Source: Flavobacterium croceum DSM 17960
GTDB taxonomy: Bacteria; Bacteroidota; Bacteroidia; Flavobacteriales; Flavobacteriaceae
Length of the DNA: 64,000 bases
Direction of reading: 5' to 3'
NCBI RefSeq assembly: GCF_002917885.1
Contig: NZ_PQNY01000011.1
Location: forward strand, 1-64,000
This document shows, piece after piece, positions 32,904 to 43,090 of the stretch. Positions within the stretch are counted from its first letter, which is position 1. Each line of letters begins with the position of its first letter. The notes beneath the pieces were generated by a model. The model did not search any database. It was not told the origin of the DNA and worked only from the letters and a program-made list of their open reading frames with translations. The position numbers and the translations under genes are program-made.

Positions 32904-35900
32904 TTACATATTGCGTCTATACTGCCCACCAACTTCAAACAAACCACTAGTAATTTGACCAAGTGAACAATATTTGGTGGCTTCCATTAATTTCTCAAAA
33001 ATATTTTGATTATTTATGGCTGCTTCTTGTATTGTGGCTATTTCTTGTTTTACTTGATCTGCATACAAACTATTTAAACTGTGTAAGGTTTGAATTTGAA
33101 ATTGTTTTTCTTCTTCGGTAGCACGAATAACTTCTGCTGGTAAAACAGTTGGAGAACCTTTGGAACTTAAAAATGTATTTACACCAATTATAGGAAATTC
33201 TCCTGTATGTTTTAGCATTTCGTAATACATACTTTCTTCCTGAATTTGATTGCGTTGGTACATGGTTTCCATTGCTCCTAATACTCCACCACGTTCTGTA
33301 ATTCTATCAAATTCTCTCAATACCGCTTCTTCTACCAAATCGGTTAATTCTTCAATGATAAATGAACCTTGTATTGGGTTTTCGTTTTTAGCTAAACCTA
33401 ATTCTTTATTAATGATTAATTGTATAGCCATAGCACGACGTACAGACTCTTCGGTAGGTGTTGTTATGGCTTCGTCGTAGGCGTTGGTATGAAGTGAATT
33501 ACAGTTGTCATAAATAGCGTACAACGCTTGTAATGTGGTACGGATATCATTAAAATCAATTTCTTGTGCGTGCAGTGAACGTCCAGACGTTTGTATATGG
33601 TATTTAAGCATTTGTGCTCTTTCGTTGGCGCCATATTTATACTTCATGGCTTTTGCCCAAATTTTACGAGCCACACGTCCTATTACAGCATATTCTGGAT
33701 CGATACCATTCGAGAAAAAGAACGATAAGTTTGGTCCAAAGTCGTTAATATCCATGCCTCTACTTAAATAGTATTCTACATAAGTAAATCCGTTTGCCAA
33801 AGTAAATGCCAATTGTGTTATAGGATTAGCTCCGGCTTCGGCTATATGGTATCCTGAAATAGAAACCGAATAGAAGTTGCGTACATTTTGTTTTATAAAA
33901 TATTCTTGTACATCACCCATTAATCGCAAAGCAAATTCTGTAGAGAAAATACAGGTGTTTTGTGCCTGATCTTCTTTTAAAATATCCGCTTGAACAGTGC
34001 CTCTTACTTGTGCTAGGGTTTTTGTTTTTATGTCTTGATAAATATGTTCTGGTAGGATTTGGTCGCCAGTTATACCGAGTAACATGAGACCTAAACCATT
34101 ATTTCCTTCGGGTAATTCTCCGTTATATCGAGGGCGTTGTAAGCCTTTATTTTCGTATTTTTCTTTAAGTTTTGTTTCAACTACATCTTCTAGATTATTT
34201 TCTTTAATGTATTTTTCACAATTTTGATCTATAGCTGCATTCAGAAAAAAGCCTAAAAGCATAGGAGCCGGCCCATTAATAGTCATTGAAACTGAAGTCA
34301 TTGGATGCGATAAATCAAAACCAGAATAGAGTTTTTTGGCATCGTCTAAACAACAAATTGAAACTCCAGCATTACCAATTTTTCCATAAATATCAGGTCG
34401 TAAATCGGGATCATTTCCATATAAAGTTACACTATCAAAGGCAGTTGAAAGTCGTTTGGCTGGCATTCCTAAAGAAACATAATGAAAACGACGATTGGTT
34501 CGTTCTGGTCCACCTTCACCAGCAAACATTCTTGTTGGATCTTCACCTTCACGTTTAAATGGATATAATCCTGAAGCAAATGGAAATTCTCCAGGAACAT
34601 TTTCTTGTAAATTCCATTTTAAAATATCACCCCAAGCTTGGTATTTTGGAAGTGCAATTTTTGGTATCTGTGAATGAGATAAACTCTCGGTATGTGTTTG
34701 AATTTTAATTTCTTTGTCACGAACTTTAAAGCTATAAACTGGATTTTTGTATTTGTTTACTTTTTCTTGCCAAGTTAAAATTACTTCCCAATTATAAGCA
34801 TCTAAATCCATTTTAACTTTTTCAAATTGTTGCAACAACAATTCCAAAAAGACTTTATTTTCTTCGGTTCTATTTATTGAAGTTTCGTCTATTCCTGTTT
34901 TAGAAATCTGAACTGATTTTTTATTTACAACTTCAATAGTTTTAAAAATTCCGTATAGTTTTTGTGCCACTTCAACTTGCGAAAGAACAATTTCGTCATA
35001 TTTTCTATTGTTTTCAGCAATTTCAGATAAATAACGTGTTCTATGTGGAGGAATAACGAAAATTTTCTCGCTCATTTCGCGAGTAATTTCGAAAGTAGAT
35101 TGTAAATCAACACTTGTTTTTTCAACAATTTTGTCCATTATACGTTTGTATAATGTATTCATACCTGGGTCATTAAACTGTGAGGCAATTGTTCCTACAA
35201 CAGGCATCTCATCAGGATTAACATCCCAAAGATTATGATTGCGTTGGTATTGTTTTTTTACATCACGAATAGCATCAAGAGCTCCACGTTTGTCAAACTT
35301 ATTTATGGCAACCAAATCGGCAAAATCTAGCATGTCAATCTTTTCTAACTGCGTAGCTGCTCCAAATTCTGGTGTCATTACATATAATGAAACATCCGAA
35401 TGTTCTAAAATTTCGGTATCACTTTGTCCAATTCCTGAAGTTTCAAGGATAATCAAATCATATTTAGCTGCTTTCAAAACCTCTATGGCTTCGTTTACAT
35501 ATTTTGACAATGCCAAATTCGATTGACGAGTTGCCAAAGAACGCATATAAACTCTAGGATTATTAATCGCATTCATTCGAATTCTATCTCCTAAAAGTGC
35601 TCCACCAGTTTTCCTTTTTGATGGATCAACTGAAATTAATCCAATCGTTTTTTCAGGAAAATCAATTAAAAATCGTCTTACTAATTCATCTACTAAAGAA
35701 GATTTACCTGCTCCACCAGTTCCTGTAATTCCTAATACTGGAATTTTAGAATTTTGATTTTTAGCATGAATTTTATCTAAAGTTTCTTTTGCAATTTCTG
35801 GAAAATTTTCTGCAGCAGAAATTACTCTTGCAATTGCAGTTGGAACTTTATCTTCTAAATGATTGATTTCACCATTTAATTTATCTCCAACAGGAAAATC

Positions 35901-36329
35901 AGCTTTTTGAACCAAATCATTAATCATTCCTTGTAATCCCATGGCACGACCATCGTCTGGAGAATAAATACGTGTAATTCCGTAAGCTTGTAATTCTTCT
36001 ATTTCAGAAGGTAAAATTACTCCGCCACCGCCACCAAAAATTTTAATATGACCAGCCCCTTTTTCTTTAAGCAAATCATACATATATTTAAAATATTCGT
36101 TGTGACCACCTTGATAAGATGTCATCGCTATGGCATTTGCATCTTCTTGAATAGCAGTATTAACCACTTCTTCCACACTTCTATCATGACCAAGATGAAT
36201 GACTTCAACACCAGTTGCTTGAATAATTCTTCGCATGATATTAATTGCAGCGTCATGACCATCAAAAAGTGATGCAGCTGTTACAATTCTTACTTTATTT
36301 TTAGGAATATAGGGCTGTACTTGTTCCAT
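32904..36329 (-). CDS. icmF: Fused adenosylcobalamin-dependent acyl-CoA mutase (IcmF type)
   Basis: The 1141-residue protein has the IcmF order. An N-terminal B12-binding domain (about 1-140) carries His25 in DGHD as the cobalt ligand. A MeaB-like G-protein chaperone follows (about 190-480; P-loop [12 protein letters not shown] at 200-211), then a TIM-barrel mutase (about 560-1141). At the two positions that set substrate choice, Phe602 (TRMFAGEGG) and Gln790 (AQNTCIFS) replace the Tyr and Arg of methylmalonyl-CoA mutase, favouring isobutyryl/butyryl-CoA. It acts in the cytosol. The assignment comes from motif comparison by eye. Confidence 0.88.
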   Translation of the reverse strand: MEQVQPYIPKNKVRIVTAASLFDGHDAAINIMRRIIQATGVEVIHLGHDRSVEEVVNTAIQEDANAIAMTSYQGGHNEYFKYMYDLLKEKGAGHIKIFGGGGGVILPSEIEELQAYGITRIYSPDDGRAMGLQGMINDLVQKADFPVGDKLNGEINHLEDKVPTAIARVISAAENFPEIAKETLDKIHAKNQNSKIPVLGITGTGGAGKSSLVDELVRRFLIDFPEKTIGLISVDPSKRKTGGALLGDRIRMNAINNPRVYMRSLATRQSNLALSKYVNEAIEVLKAAKYDLIILETSGIGQSDTEILEHSDVSLYVMTPEFGAATQLEKIDMLDFADLVAINKFDKRGALDAIRDVKKQYQRNHNLWDVNPDEMPVVGTIASQFNDPGMNTLYKRIMDKIVEKTSVDLQSTFEITREMSEKIFVIPPHRTRYLSEIAENNRKYDEIVLSQVEVAQKLYGIFKTIEVVNKKSVQISKTGIDETSINRTEENKVFLELLLQQFEKVKMDLDAYNWEVILTWQEKVNKYKNPVYSFKVRDKEIKIQTHTESLSHSQIPKIALPKYQAWGDILKWNLQENVPGEFPFASGLYPFKREGEDPTRMFAGEGGPERTNRRFHYVSLGMPAKRLSTAFDSVTLYGNDPDLRPDIYGKIGNAGVSICCLDDAKKLYSGFDLSHPMTSVSMTINGPAPMLLGFFLNAAIDQNCEKYIKENNLEDVVETKLKEKYENKGLQRPRYNGELPEGNNGLGLMLLGITGDQILPEHIYQDIKTKTLAQVRGTVQADILKEDQAQNTCIFSTEFALRLMGDVQEYFIKQNVRNFYSVSISGYHIAEAGANPITQLAFTLANGFTYVEYYLSRGMDINDFGPNLSFFFSNGIDPEYAVIGRVARKIWAKAMKYKYGANERAQMLKYHIQTSGRSLHAQEIDFNDIRTTLQALYAIYDNCNSLHTNAYDEAITTPTEESVRRAMAIQLIINKELGLAKNENPIQGSFIIEELTDLVEEAVLREFDRITERGGVLGAMETMYQRNQIQEESMYYEMLKHTGEFPIIGVNTFLSSKGSPTVLPAEVIRATEEEKQFQIQTLHSLNSLYADQVKQEIATIQEAAINNQNIFEKLMEATKYCSLGQITSGLFEVGGQYRRNM

Positions 36330-36423
36330 TTGTAATTTTAAATCTAAATTAGGGTTGCAATTTACGAATTTAATAATTTTTTACTGTAGTTTTAATTGGA
36401 ATAAATATTAACATTTGAGGCAC

Positions 36424-36431
36424 TATCTTTG
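36424..36431 (+). promoter_or_regulatory. Predicted -7 box of the DUF4197 gene
   Basis: TATCTTTG matches TAnnTTTG and lies 35 bases before the ATG. A TTG 25 bases upstream is a weak -33 candidate. Confidence 0.5.
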
Positions 36432-36466
36432 TAATTAATTAAGTATTAAAATAAAATTAAAAAATC

Positions 36467-37177
36467 ATGAAAAAAGCCTTCTTTTTATCTATTGCAGGAG
36501 CTACACTGCTAAGCTGTGCAGAATTACAGCAAGTTGCTAACCAATTGCCAACTATTTTAGAACAAGGAAATGTAGATATTGCCGGAGGACTTAAAGAGGC
36601 ATTGCATAATGGTATTTCTAAACAAGTAGTAAAACTTACAGCAACAGATGGTTTTTTTAAAAACGAAGCCGTTAAAATTTTATTACCCGATGAACTACAA
36701 ACTGTAGACAAGAAGTTGCGCCAAATAGGACTAAGTAGTTTGGCCGATGACGGACTAAGAATACTTAATAGAGCAGCAGAAGATGCGGTAAAAGAGGCTA
36801 CCCCCATATTTGTAGACGCTGTAAAAAATATGACGTTTACAGATGCAAAAAATATATTGATGGGCAATAATACTGCCGCTACAACCTATTTGCAAAGTTC
36901 AACATCAACAGCATTGTATTCAAAATTTAATCCTGTTATTAAAAATTCTTTTTCCAAAGTAGGAGCCGATAAAATTTGGTCTAACATTATTACCAAATAC
37001 AATAGTATTCCTTTGGTAAAAAAAGTAAACCCCGATTTGACCGATTATACTACCAACAAGGCTATGGAAGGTGTTTTTAAAATGATTGCAGTAGAAGAAC
37101 AAGATATTAGAACCAATTTAAATGCTAGAACTTCAGATTTGCTGAAGAAAGTTTTTGCTATGCAAGATTCAAAATAA
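36467..37177 (+). CDS. DUF4197 lipoprotein
   Basis: The 236-residue protein has a lipoprotein signal with Cys near residue 17 (GATLLSCAELQ). The mature part is helical with DUF4197 hallmarks: GLKEALHNGISKQV, GFFKNEAVKILLPDEL, LNRAAEDAVKEATPIFVDAV and DYTTNKAMEGVFKMIAVEE. It is predicted to face the periplasm; its role is unknown. It is a single-gene unit with its own promoter and terminator. Confidence 0.92.
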   Translation: MKKAFFLSIAGATLLSCAELQQVANQLPTILEQGNVDIAGGLKEALHNGISKQVVKLTATDGFFKNEAVKILLPDELQTVDKKLRQIGLSSLADDGLRILNRAAEDAVKEATPIFVDAVKNMTFTDAKNILMGNNTAATTYLQSSTSTALYSKFNPVIKNSFSKVGADKIWSNIITKYNSIPLVKKVNPDLTDYTTNKAMEGVFKMIAVEEQDIRTNLNARTSDLLKKVFAMQDSK

Positions 37178-37306
37178 TTTTTTTACAAAGTTTTAAGAAT
37201 CAATTATATATAAATAACATTCTCTTAACACAACCTATCAAAATAAAGTTGGATATTTGCATTGTTATAATAACAGTTTTATAATTTGTTTTGGTTAGGG
37301 TTAGTT

Positions 37307-37346
37307 AAAAAACACCAATTTTCAATAAAGAAAGTTGGTGTTTTTT
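37307..37346. terminator. Bidirectional intrinsic terminator
   Basis: A 12-bp stem (AAAAAACACCAA, 37307-37318, with 37335-37346) and a 16-base loop lie between the converging DUF4197 and alpha/beta hydrolase genes, with T tracts on both sides. Confidence 0.85.
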
Positions 37347-37374
37347 TGTTTTATGTTTACTAACAAACAAGTAT

Positions 37375-38163
37375 TTATTGATTAATTTTTTGAATAAAAC
37401 CAATAGCTTCGTTATTAAATATATGTGCTTGCTCTACGTTTACTACATGACCGCAATTTTCTATAATTTTTAAGCAAGATGATTTTTGATGTGCTTGTAC
37501 TACTTTTTGTACCGAGCCCAAAAACATATAATCTTCTTCGCCCATAATATAAAATGTAGGAATATTTAATTCTACTTGTCTAAACCATTTTAATAACGGA
37601 TTTATTTCGGAAGTAAGTTTAAACCATTTAATGAATTCTTTTTGATACAATTTTTTTGCTTCGTTAATAAACAATAACCTTGATTTTTTATGATTTTGTT
37701 TAGGCATTATTATAAAAGCAAACAATTTGTACAGTACCAAATAAGGCAAAACGTATTTAAAAACATTCCCAAACTTCATAAGAATTTGCGAGCGAAAGTT
37801 CATTTTCAAAATAGCTCCGCCCATTATCATGCTATTTACTCTTTGGGGTTGTAATTCTGCCAACTGCCGTATTAATATAGTACCCAATGATATACCAACA
37901 AAATGCGATTTATGTATTTTTAAGGCGTCTAACACCTCAATAATATCGTGAGAAAGTCCTTTAAAAGTGTATTTATTTTTTAGCGATTGCGAGGTAGCCG
38001 ATTTTGAATTTCCATGACCTCGTAAATCTAGTAATAATACGTTAAAATGCTTTTGAAAAGCTTTAATTTGTTTAAACCAAATGGCAGAACTTCCTCCTGC
38101 TCCATGCACAAAAGTTACCCATTCGGTAGATGAACTATTAGGATATGTAGTATATGAAATCAA
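37375..38163 (-). CDS. Alpha/beta hydrolase
   Basis: The 262-residue hydrolase has the oxyanion motif [20 protein letters not shown], the nucleophile elbow VGISLGTIL (Ser about residue 95), and late acidic and histidine positions (MGEEDYMF and NCGHVVNVE). The substrate is unknown. Its start overlaps the end of pyrF by four bases (ATGA), so the two are coupled. Confidence 0.87.
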   Translation of the reverse strand: MISYTTYPNSSSTEWVTFVHGAGGSSAIWFKQIKAFQKHFNVLLLDLRGHGNSKSATSQSLKNKYTFKGLSHDIIEVLDALKIHKSHFVGISLGTILIRQLAELQPQRVNSMIMGGAILKMNFRSQILMKFGNVFKYVLPYLVLYKLFAFIIMPKQNHKKSRLLFINEAKKLYQKEFIKWFKLTSEINPLLKWFRQVELNIPTFYIMGEEDYMFLGSVQKVVQAHQKSSCLKIIENCGHVVNVEQAHIFNNEAIGFIQKINQ

Positions 38164-38987
38164 ATAATTGAGTGTTTTGTTAATTCAAGTTGCATTTCTT
38201 GCTGAAGTTTTTGCGCTTCTATTTGCGCTTGAACAGCAAAGTTACTTTGGTTTGAAGCATAAATAATACCTCTAGACGAATTTATTAAAAGCCCTATATT
38301 TTTATTTAAGCCGTATTTGCAAACCTCTTCAACACTGCCTCCCTGTGCGCCAACACCAGGTACTAATAAAAAATTATCAGGAACAATATTTCGTATTTCT
38401 TTAAAATATTCTGCTTTTGTGGCACCTACTACATACATTAATTGCGTTGCATTTTTCCAAGTTTTAGATTTTTCCAAAACCATTTTATACAATGTTGTAT
38501 CTGTTGTGTTTTGTGTTTGAAAATCTAAAGCACCCTCATTGGAGGTAAGAGCAAGCAAAATAGTGTGTTTGTTTTTAAACGATAAAAAAGGCTCAACAGA
38601 ATCTTTGCCCATATAAGGCGCCACTGTAATACTATCAAAATTAAGTTGTTCAAAAAAAGCCTTGGCGTATCGGGTAGATGTATTGCCTATATCGCCACGC
38701 TTAGCATCGGCTATGGTAAATATTTCTGGGTATTTATTGTTGAGGTATTGTATTGTTTTTTCTAATGATTTCCAACCTTTAATGCCGTAACATTCATAAA
38801 AAGCAGTATTGGGTTTGTAGGCTACACACAGGTGGTGTGTGGCATCAATAATAGCTTTGTTAAATTCAAAAATTGGATCTTCATATTGATGTAAATGCGT
38901 TGGGATTTTATCTAAATCGGGGTCTAAACCAATGCATAAAAAGGATTGTTTTTTACGTATTTGTTCTATGAGTTGTGTTGTTGTCAT
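38160..38987 (-). CDS. pyrF: Orotidine 5'-phosphate decarboxylase
   Basis: The 275-residue enzyme makes UMP from OMP in pyrimidine synthesis. It belongs to the longer subfamily (type 2): the catalytic motif is [12 protein letters not shown] with Lys96, preceded by [12 protein letters not shown], and the phosphate-binding end [10 protein letters not shown] is present. It is followed with a four-base overlap by an alpha/beta hydrolase gene. Confidence 0.95.
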   Translation of the reverse strand: MTTTQLIEQIRKKQSFLCIGLDPDLDKIPTHLHQYEDPIFEFNKAIIDATHHLCVAYKPNTAFYECYGIKGWKSLEKTIQYLNNKYPEIFTIADAKRGDIGNTSTRYAKAFFEQLNFDSITVAPYMGKDSVEPFLSFKNKHTILLALTSNEGALDFQTQNTTDTTLYKMVLEKSKTWKNATQLMYVVGATKAEYFKEIRNIVPDNFLLVPGVGAQGGSVEEVCKYGLNKNIGLLINSSRGIIYASNQSNFAVQAQIEAQKLQQEMQLELTKHSII

Positions 38988-39143
38988 CTTGCAAATTTAC
39001 TATTTTCCATAAAATACCTCAATATGTTTGAGTAAACTACACACAAAAATACATTTCAATATGTTAATTCTTACAAAAAATGACATGTATTTTCATTGAA
39101 ATGATTATCTTTATACGTGAAGTTTAATTTAAATAATCAAATT

Positions 39144-39416
39144 ATGAAATCAAGTAATGTAATTTTAGGTTTTTTGGGTGGTATGGCTGTTGGTGCAGTT
39201 TTAGGCGTATTATTAGCTCCAGAAAAAGGTTCTGAAACAAGAAAGAAATTAAAAGAGCAAGGTGAAGATTTGGTAAATAATTTAAAATCAAATTTTGATG
39301 ATTTGGCAAGCAAAGTAGCATCAAAAGCAGATGAATTGTTGAGTAAAGAAAATGTAGCTGAGGAGGTAGAGCATAATTTGGAAAACCTTAAAAATATCAA
39401 TAAAAATATTTTATAA
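39144..39416 (+). CDS. YtxH domain protein
   Basis: The ATG at 39144 gives 90 residues; a GTG nine codons upstream overlaps promoter-like sequence (TATCTTTA, 39106-39113). It has one glycine-rich membrane helix (ILGFLGGMAVGAVLGVLLAP) then a KGSETRKKLKEQGED helix and a charged coil, the YtxH layout. It is the first of a three-gene envelope operon, and relatives are linked to general stress. Confidence 0.87.
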   Translation: MKSSNVILGFLGGMAVGAVLGVLLAPEKGSETRKKLKEQGEDLVNNLKSNFDDLASKVASKADELLSKENVAEEVEHNLENLKNINKNIL

Positions 39417-39424
39417 ACTAGCTT

Positions 39425-39826
39425 ATGAGCTCTTTTGAAACCAATAAAGACTTGCTGTTTGCCAAAGTTGAAAACTATGTAAAAACTACTTTAGATTTAT
39501 ATAAATTAAAGTTGGTAGATAAAACTGCCGACACCGTTTCGGCTTTATTATCTGGATTGTCTATAGCGTTTGTTTTGGCTATGTTTACATTATTTATCAA
39601 CATTGGTATTAGTTTATACATAGGTAAGTTGTTACACGATTATTATATAGGCTTTATAATAGTTTCGGGCTTTTATTTAATTTTGGCATTAGTACTTATA
39701 TTTTTCAACAAAAGTTTAGTAAAAGTACCTGTAAGCAATTTAATTATTGATAAAATGCTGAAAGATTTAGATATTGACGAAATAGTAACTTCTGTAGAAA
39801 AAAAAGAAGATTATGAGAAAAATTGA
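39425..39826 (+). CDS. Holin-superfamily-like membrane protein
   Basis: The 133-residue protein has an amphipathic N-terminal helix (KVENYVKTTLDLYKLKLVDK) and two membrane hairpins (about residues 42-68 and 75-98). This matches the family named phage holin family/putative holin superfamily III. In Bacteroidetes it is a chromosomal gene after YtxH, so a lysis role is unlikely. It overlaps the next gene by 14 bases. Confidence 0.8.
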   Translation: MSSFETNKDLLFAKVENYVKTTLDLYKLKLVDKTADTVSALLSGLSIAFVLAMFTLFINIGISLYIGKLLHDYYIGFIIVSGFYLILALVLIFFNKSLVKVPVSNLIIDKMLKDLDIDEIVTSVEKKEDYEKN

Positions 39827-40127
39827 TAAGTCAGAAAAACTAGATAAAGCCATTGCTATACTTGAAGCGAAACAAAAAAAAGATTTTATTGAATTAAAAT
39901 CGCAGGCGCAACAGTTTACTGATAGTTTAAAACCAAAGAATTTAATTAACCAAAGTATTCAAAGTTTTTTACCAAGTTCTGAAGAAAAAAAAGATATGCT
40001 AAAATCATTAGCCATTTTAGCTTTGGGCTACGTGTCCAAAAAAGTGTTTTTAAATAGTTCACATTCTTCTAGTTGGTTAAAAAAAGGAATTGATTACGCG
40101 GTTCAGTTTTTCTCAAAAAAGGTTTAA
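39813..40127 (+). CDS. Third gene of the YtxH operon, unknown function
   Basis: The 104-residue protein is soluble and charged at the N-terminus (KLDKAIAILEAKQKKDFIELKSQAQQF) and ends with a weak hydrophobic helix (LAILALGYVSKKVFLN). There is no known motif. It is translationally coupled to the holin-like gene and probably acts with it at the membrane. Confidence 0.78.
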   Translation: MRKIDKSEKLDKAIAILEAKQKKDFIELKSQAQQFTDSLKPKNLINQSIQSFLPSSEEKKDMLKSLAILALGYVSKKVFLNSSHSSSWLKKGIDYAVQFFSKKV

Positions 40128-40206
40128 TTTTTACAGTAGAATACAAATAAATTTTAAACGAAAAGTATAAGAATTTGGTTTTTTTATAATTATGTATAAA
40201 ATACTT

Positions 40207-40214
40207 TAAATTTG
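40207..40214 (+). promoter_or_regulatory. Predicted -7 box of the radical SAM gene
   Basis: TAAATTTG matches the consensus and overlaps the first candidate TTG start (40212). If it is real, translation must begin at the second TTG, 40230. Confidence 0.45.
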
Positions 40215-42404
40215 TCAAAAAAAGCAAATTTGAACTCAATTTTATTAGTAACACCGCCTTTTACTCAGCTTAACACTCCATACCCAGCAACTGCCTATTT
40301 AAAAGGCTTTCTCAATACTAAAAGTATACCAAGTACGCAAATAGATTTGGGTATTGAGGTTATTTTGAAATTATTTTCAAAACAAGGTTTACAGCAAATG
40401 TTTGAATTTTCAAGAGCAAACATTAGTAAACGTAAAATTTCTTCCAATGCACAAAGAATATTTGCTTTACAAGAACAGTATATTCAATCAATTGATGCTG
40501 TAATCGCTTTTTTGCAAGGTGATAATTCTACACTTTCGCGTCAAATATGTTCGGGCAATTTTTTACCCGAAGCCTCTCGATTTAATCAGCTAGATGATAT
40601 GGAATGGGCTTTTGGAACAATGGGTATACTCGACAAAGCCAAACATTTAGCAACTTTGTACCTTGAAGATATATCCGACTATATAGTAGAATGTGTAGAT
40701 GCAAATTTTGGGTTTAGCCGTTATGCTGAGCGTTTGGGAAGAAGTGCAAACTCTTTTGATGAATTGTATCAAACATTGCAATCTCAACCTACCTACATAG
40801 ACAATATAGCACTTGAACTTATCACAAAAATAGTAGAAAAAGAACAACCAAAACTCGTTTGTTTTTCAGTTCCATTTCCAGGTAATTTATACAGTGCTTT
40901 TCGAGTAGCGCATTATTTAAAAAAACACTACCCACAAATAAAAACAGCTATGGGTGGCGGATTTCCCAATACAGAATTACGCAGTTTGAAAGATGAAAGA
41001 GTTTTTGAATTTTTTGATTACATCACATTAGACGATGGAGAGCTACCTATAGAATTGCTATATCAAGCAACGCAAAACAAGCAACATAAAGAATACAAAA
41101 GAACGTTTGTACTTGAAAACAAACAAGTAATATTTGTAAATAATTCAACAAAACCAGATTATAAGCAAAATGTAGTAGGAACTCCAGATTATTCGGGATT
41201 GCCTTTAGATAAATATATATCGGTTATTGAAATTGCAAACCCAATGCATAGTTTATGGAGCGACGGCAGATGGAACAAACTTACTATGGCACACGGTTGT
41301 TATTGGGGAAAATGTACCTTTTGTGATGTTTCATTAGATTATATAAAAATTTACGAACCTATTCATGCTAAAATTATAGTTGATAGGGTAGAAGAACTTA
41401 TAGCGCAAACAGGTGAAACAGGTTTTCATTTTGTAGACGAAGCCGCACCACCTGCACTAATGCGCGAAGTTGCCTTAGAAATTCTTCGAAGAAAATTGGT
41501 GATTACATGGTGGACGAATATTCGATTTGAAAAAAGTTTTACAAAAGATCTCTGTAAACTACTTAAAGCCTCGGGTTGTATAGCTGTTTCTGGAGGGCTT
41601 GAAGTAGCATCAGATAGATTATTGGCATTAATACAAAAAGGCGTTACAGTAGCTCAGGTTGCTCAAGCTTGCCATCATTTTACAGAATCGGGTATTATGG
41701 TGCATGCGTATTTAATGTATGGTTTTCCTACTCAAACAGTACAAGAAACCATAGATAGCCTAGAAATGGTAAGACAAATGTTTGAATTAAATATTTTACA
41801 GAGTGGTTTTTGGCATCAATTTGCGATGACAGCACATAGCCCTGTTGGAAAAAATCCAGATAATTTTGGTGTAATTCCGCATCATAATTCTGAAATTAAG
41901 TTTGCCCATAATGACATATATTTTAAAGACAAAACAGGTATCAATCACGATAAGTTTGCGTTTGGTTTAAAAAAATCGCTATTCAATTACATGCATGGAA
42001 TAGGTTTGGATTATGATTTGCAAGAATGGTTTGATTTTAAAATTAAAAAGACAAAAATTTCTTACAATTATATAGAACAGTGTCTGCATAACGAAAAAGC
42101 ACTATTTGACAAACCTACAGCAAAAATAATAAACTTTTTACCAAAGCCTACTTGTAAAATAAGTAAAGGAAAATGGGAGTTGCTATTTCATGTTAATTAT
42201 GATACGATTATCATGAAACTTCCAGCGCAAGAAGCGCAATGGCTCATAAATATGCTTGAAATAACGTGTGTTTACAATAACACAAAAACCCTTACATTAC
42301 AACAACTAAAAGAAGATTTTGAAAAAGCAATGCCAAATTTTGAGCTTTTTTGGCATTCCAAGCCTATGTTAAAACTCAAAAATGATGGATTACTTGTTTT
42401 GTAG
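40212..42404 (+). CDS. B12-binding domain radical SAM protein
   Basis: The reading frame encodes up to 730 residues. The N-terminal part (from ILLVTPPFTQLNTPYPATAYLKG) and the CFSVPFPGN/AMGGGFPNTELR region fit a cobalamin-binding Rossmann domain, and a radical SAM barrel starts near residue 350. The cluster motif is HGCYWGKCTFCDVS, spaced CX4CX2C instead of CX3CX2C. The C-terminal part (about residues 600-730) is a family-specific domain. The substrate is unknown; methylation or RiPP-like chemistry is possible. There is no ATG start: TTG at 40212 or 40230. Confidence 0.85.
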   Translation: MSKKANLNSILLVTPPFTQLNTPYPATAYLKGFLNTKSIPSTQIDLGIEVILKLFSKQGLQQMFEFSRANISKRKISSNAQRIFALQEQYIQSIDAVIAFLQGDNSTLSRQICSGNFLPEASRFNQLDDMEWAFGTMGILDKAKHLATLYLEDISDYIVECVDANFGFSRYAERLGRSANSFDELYQTLQSQPTYIDNIALELITKIVEKEQPKLVCFSVPFPGNLYSAFRVAHYLKKHYPQIKTAMGGGFPNTELRSLKDERVFEFFDYITLDDGELPIELLYQATQNKQHKEYKRTFVLENKQVIFVNNSTKPDYKQNVVGTPDYSGLPLDKYISVIEIANPMHSLWSDGRWNKLTMAHGCYWGKCTFCDVSLDYIKIYEPIHAKIIVDRVEELIAQTGETGFHFVDEAAPPALMREVALEILRRKLVITWWTNIRFEKSFTKDLCKLLKASGCIAVSGGLEVASDRLLALIQKGVTVAQVAQACHHFTESGIMVHAYLMYGFPTQTVQETIDSLEMVRQMFELNILQSGFWHQFAMTAHSPVGKNPDNFGVIPHHNSEIKFAHNDIYFKDKTGINHDKFAFGLKKSLFNYMHGIGLDYDLQEWFDFKIKKTKISYNYIEQCLHNEKALFDKPTAKIINFLPKPTCKISKGKWELLFHVNYDTIIMKLPAQEAQWLINMLEITCVYNNTKTLTLQQLKEDFEKAMPNFELFWHSKPMLKLKNDGLLVL

Positions 42405-42541
42405 ATGTTATGTAGTACATAAGAATAATCAAACCGAAACTATAGTATAAAACTATATTAAATAAGCAATATTCTTGATAAATATCATAGCGCAATCGAT
42501 TTCGATTTTTTAACTTTACCAAAATTAAAAACCAAATTCTT

Positions 42542-43027
42542 ATGAGCACAACTTATAAGCTTTCGGTAAATCAAACCTATAGTTTTGACTTATCTGAAAG
42601 TGATTTGAAAAACCTTGATGCTTTGCCAACAGACAAATCAAACTATCATGTACTTAAAAACAACAAGTCTTTCAAAGCAGAAATCACCCATATTGATTTT
42701 ATCAACAAAAAATATACGGTTTCGGTAAATAACAACGTCTACGAAGTGGCTATCTCTGATGCTTTGGATATGCTTATAAAAAATATGGGTATTGAAAAAG
42801 GGCGCACTAAAGTAGTAAATGCTATAAAAGCCCCAATGCCAGGTTTAATATTAGAAATAAACGTAGAAGTAGGGCAGGAAGTAAAAGAAAACGATCCATT
42901 ATTGATTTTGGAAGCCATGAAAATGGAAAACAGTTTTCTTTCACCAAGAGACGGCAAAATTAAATCGATTGCGGTACAAAAAGGAAATGCAGTAGATAAA
43001 GGACAATTATTAATAGAATTTGAATAA
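42542..43027 (+). CDS. Biotin carboxyl carrier subunit of acyl-CoA carboxylase
   Basis: The 161-residue protein ends in a biotinyl domain (about residues 90-161) with the biotin attachment site EAMKMEN, Lys127. The first 85 residues form a separate domain with repeated beta strands. It carries carboxyl-biotin between the two enzyme subunits that follow (63 and 40 bases apart). It is the first gene of a three-gene operon. Confidence 0.93.
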   Translation: MSTTYKLSVNQTYSFDLSESDLKNLDALPTDKSNYHVLKNNKSFKAEITHIDFINKKYTVSVNNNVYEVAISDALDMLIKNMGIEKGRTKVVNAIKAPMPGLILEINVEVGQEVKENDPLLILEAMKMENSFLSPRDGKIKSIAVQKGNAVDKGQLLIEFE

Positions 43028-43090
43028 AAAACAAGTTTTTAGTAATTTGAAAAAGTCTATCTAATACTTGAATTTTGAAATAATATAACG

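Noticed and set aside
39425..39826. Prophage remnant signalled by a holin-like gene
   Set aside because: No other phage genes are near, and the YtxH-holin-like pair is a usual chromosomal arrangement in Bacteroidetes.
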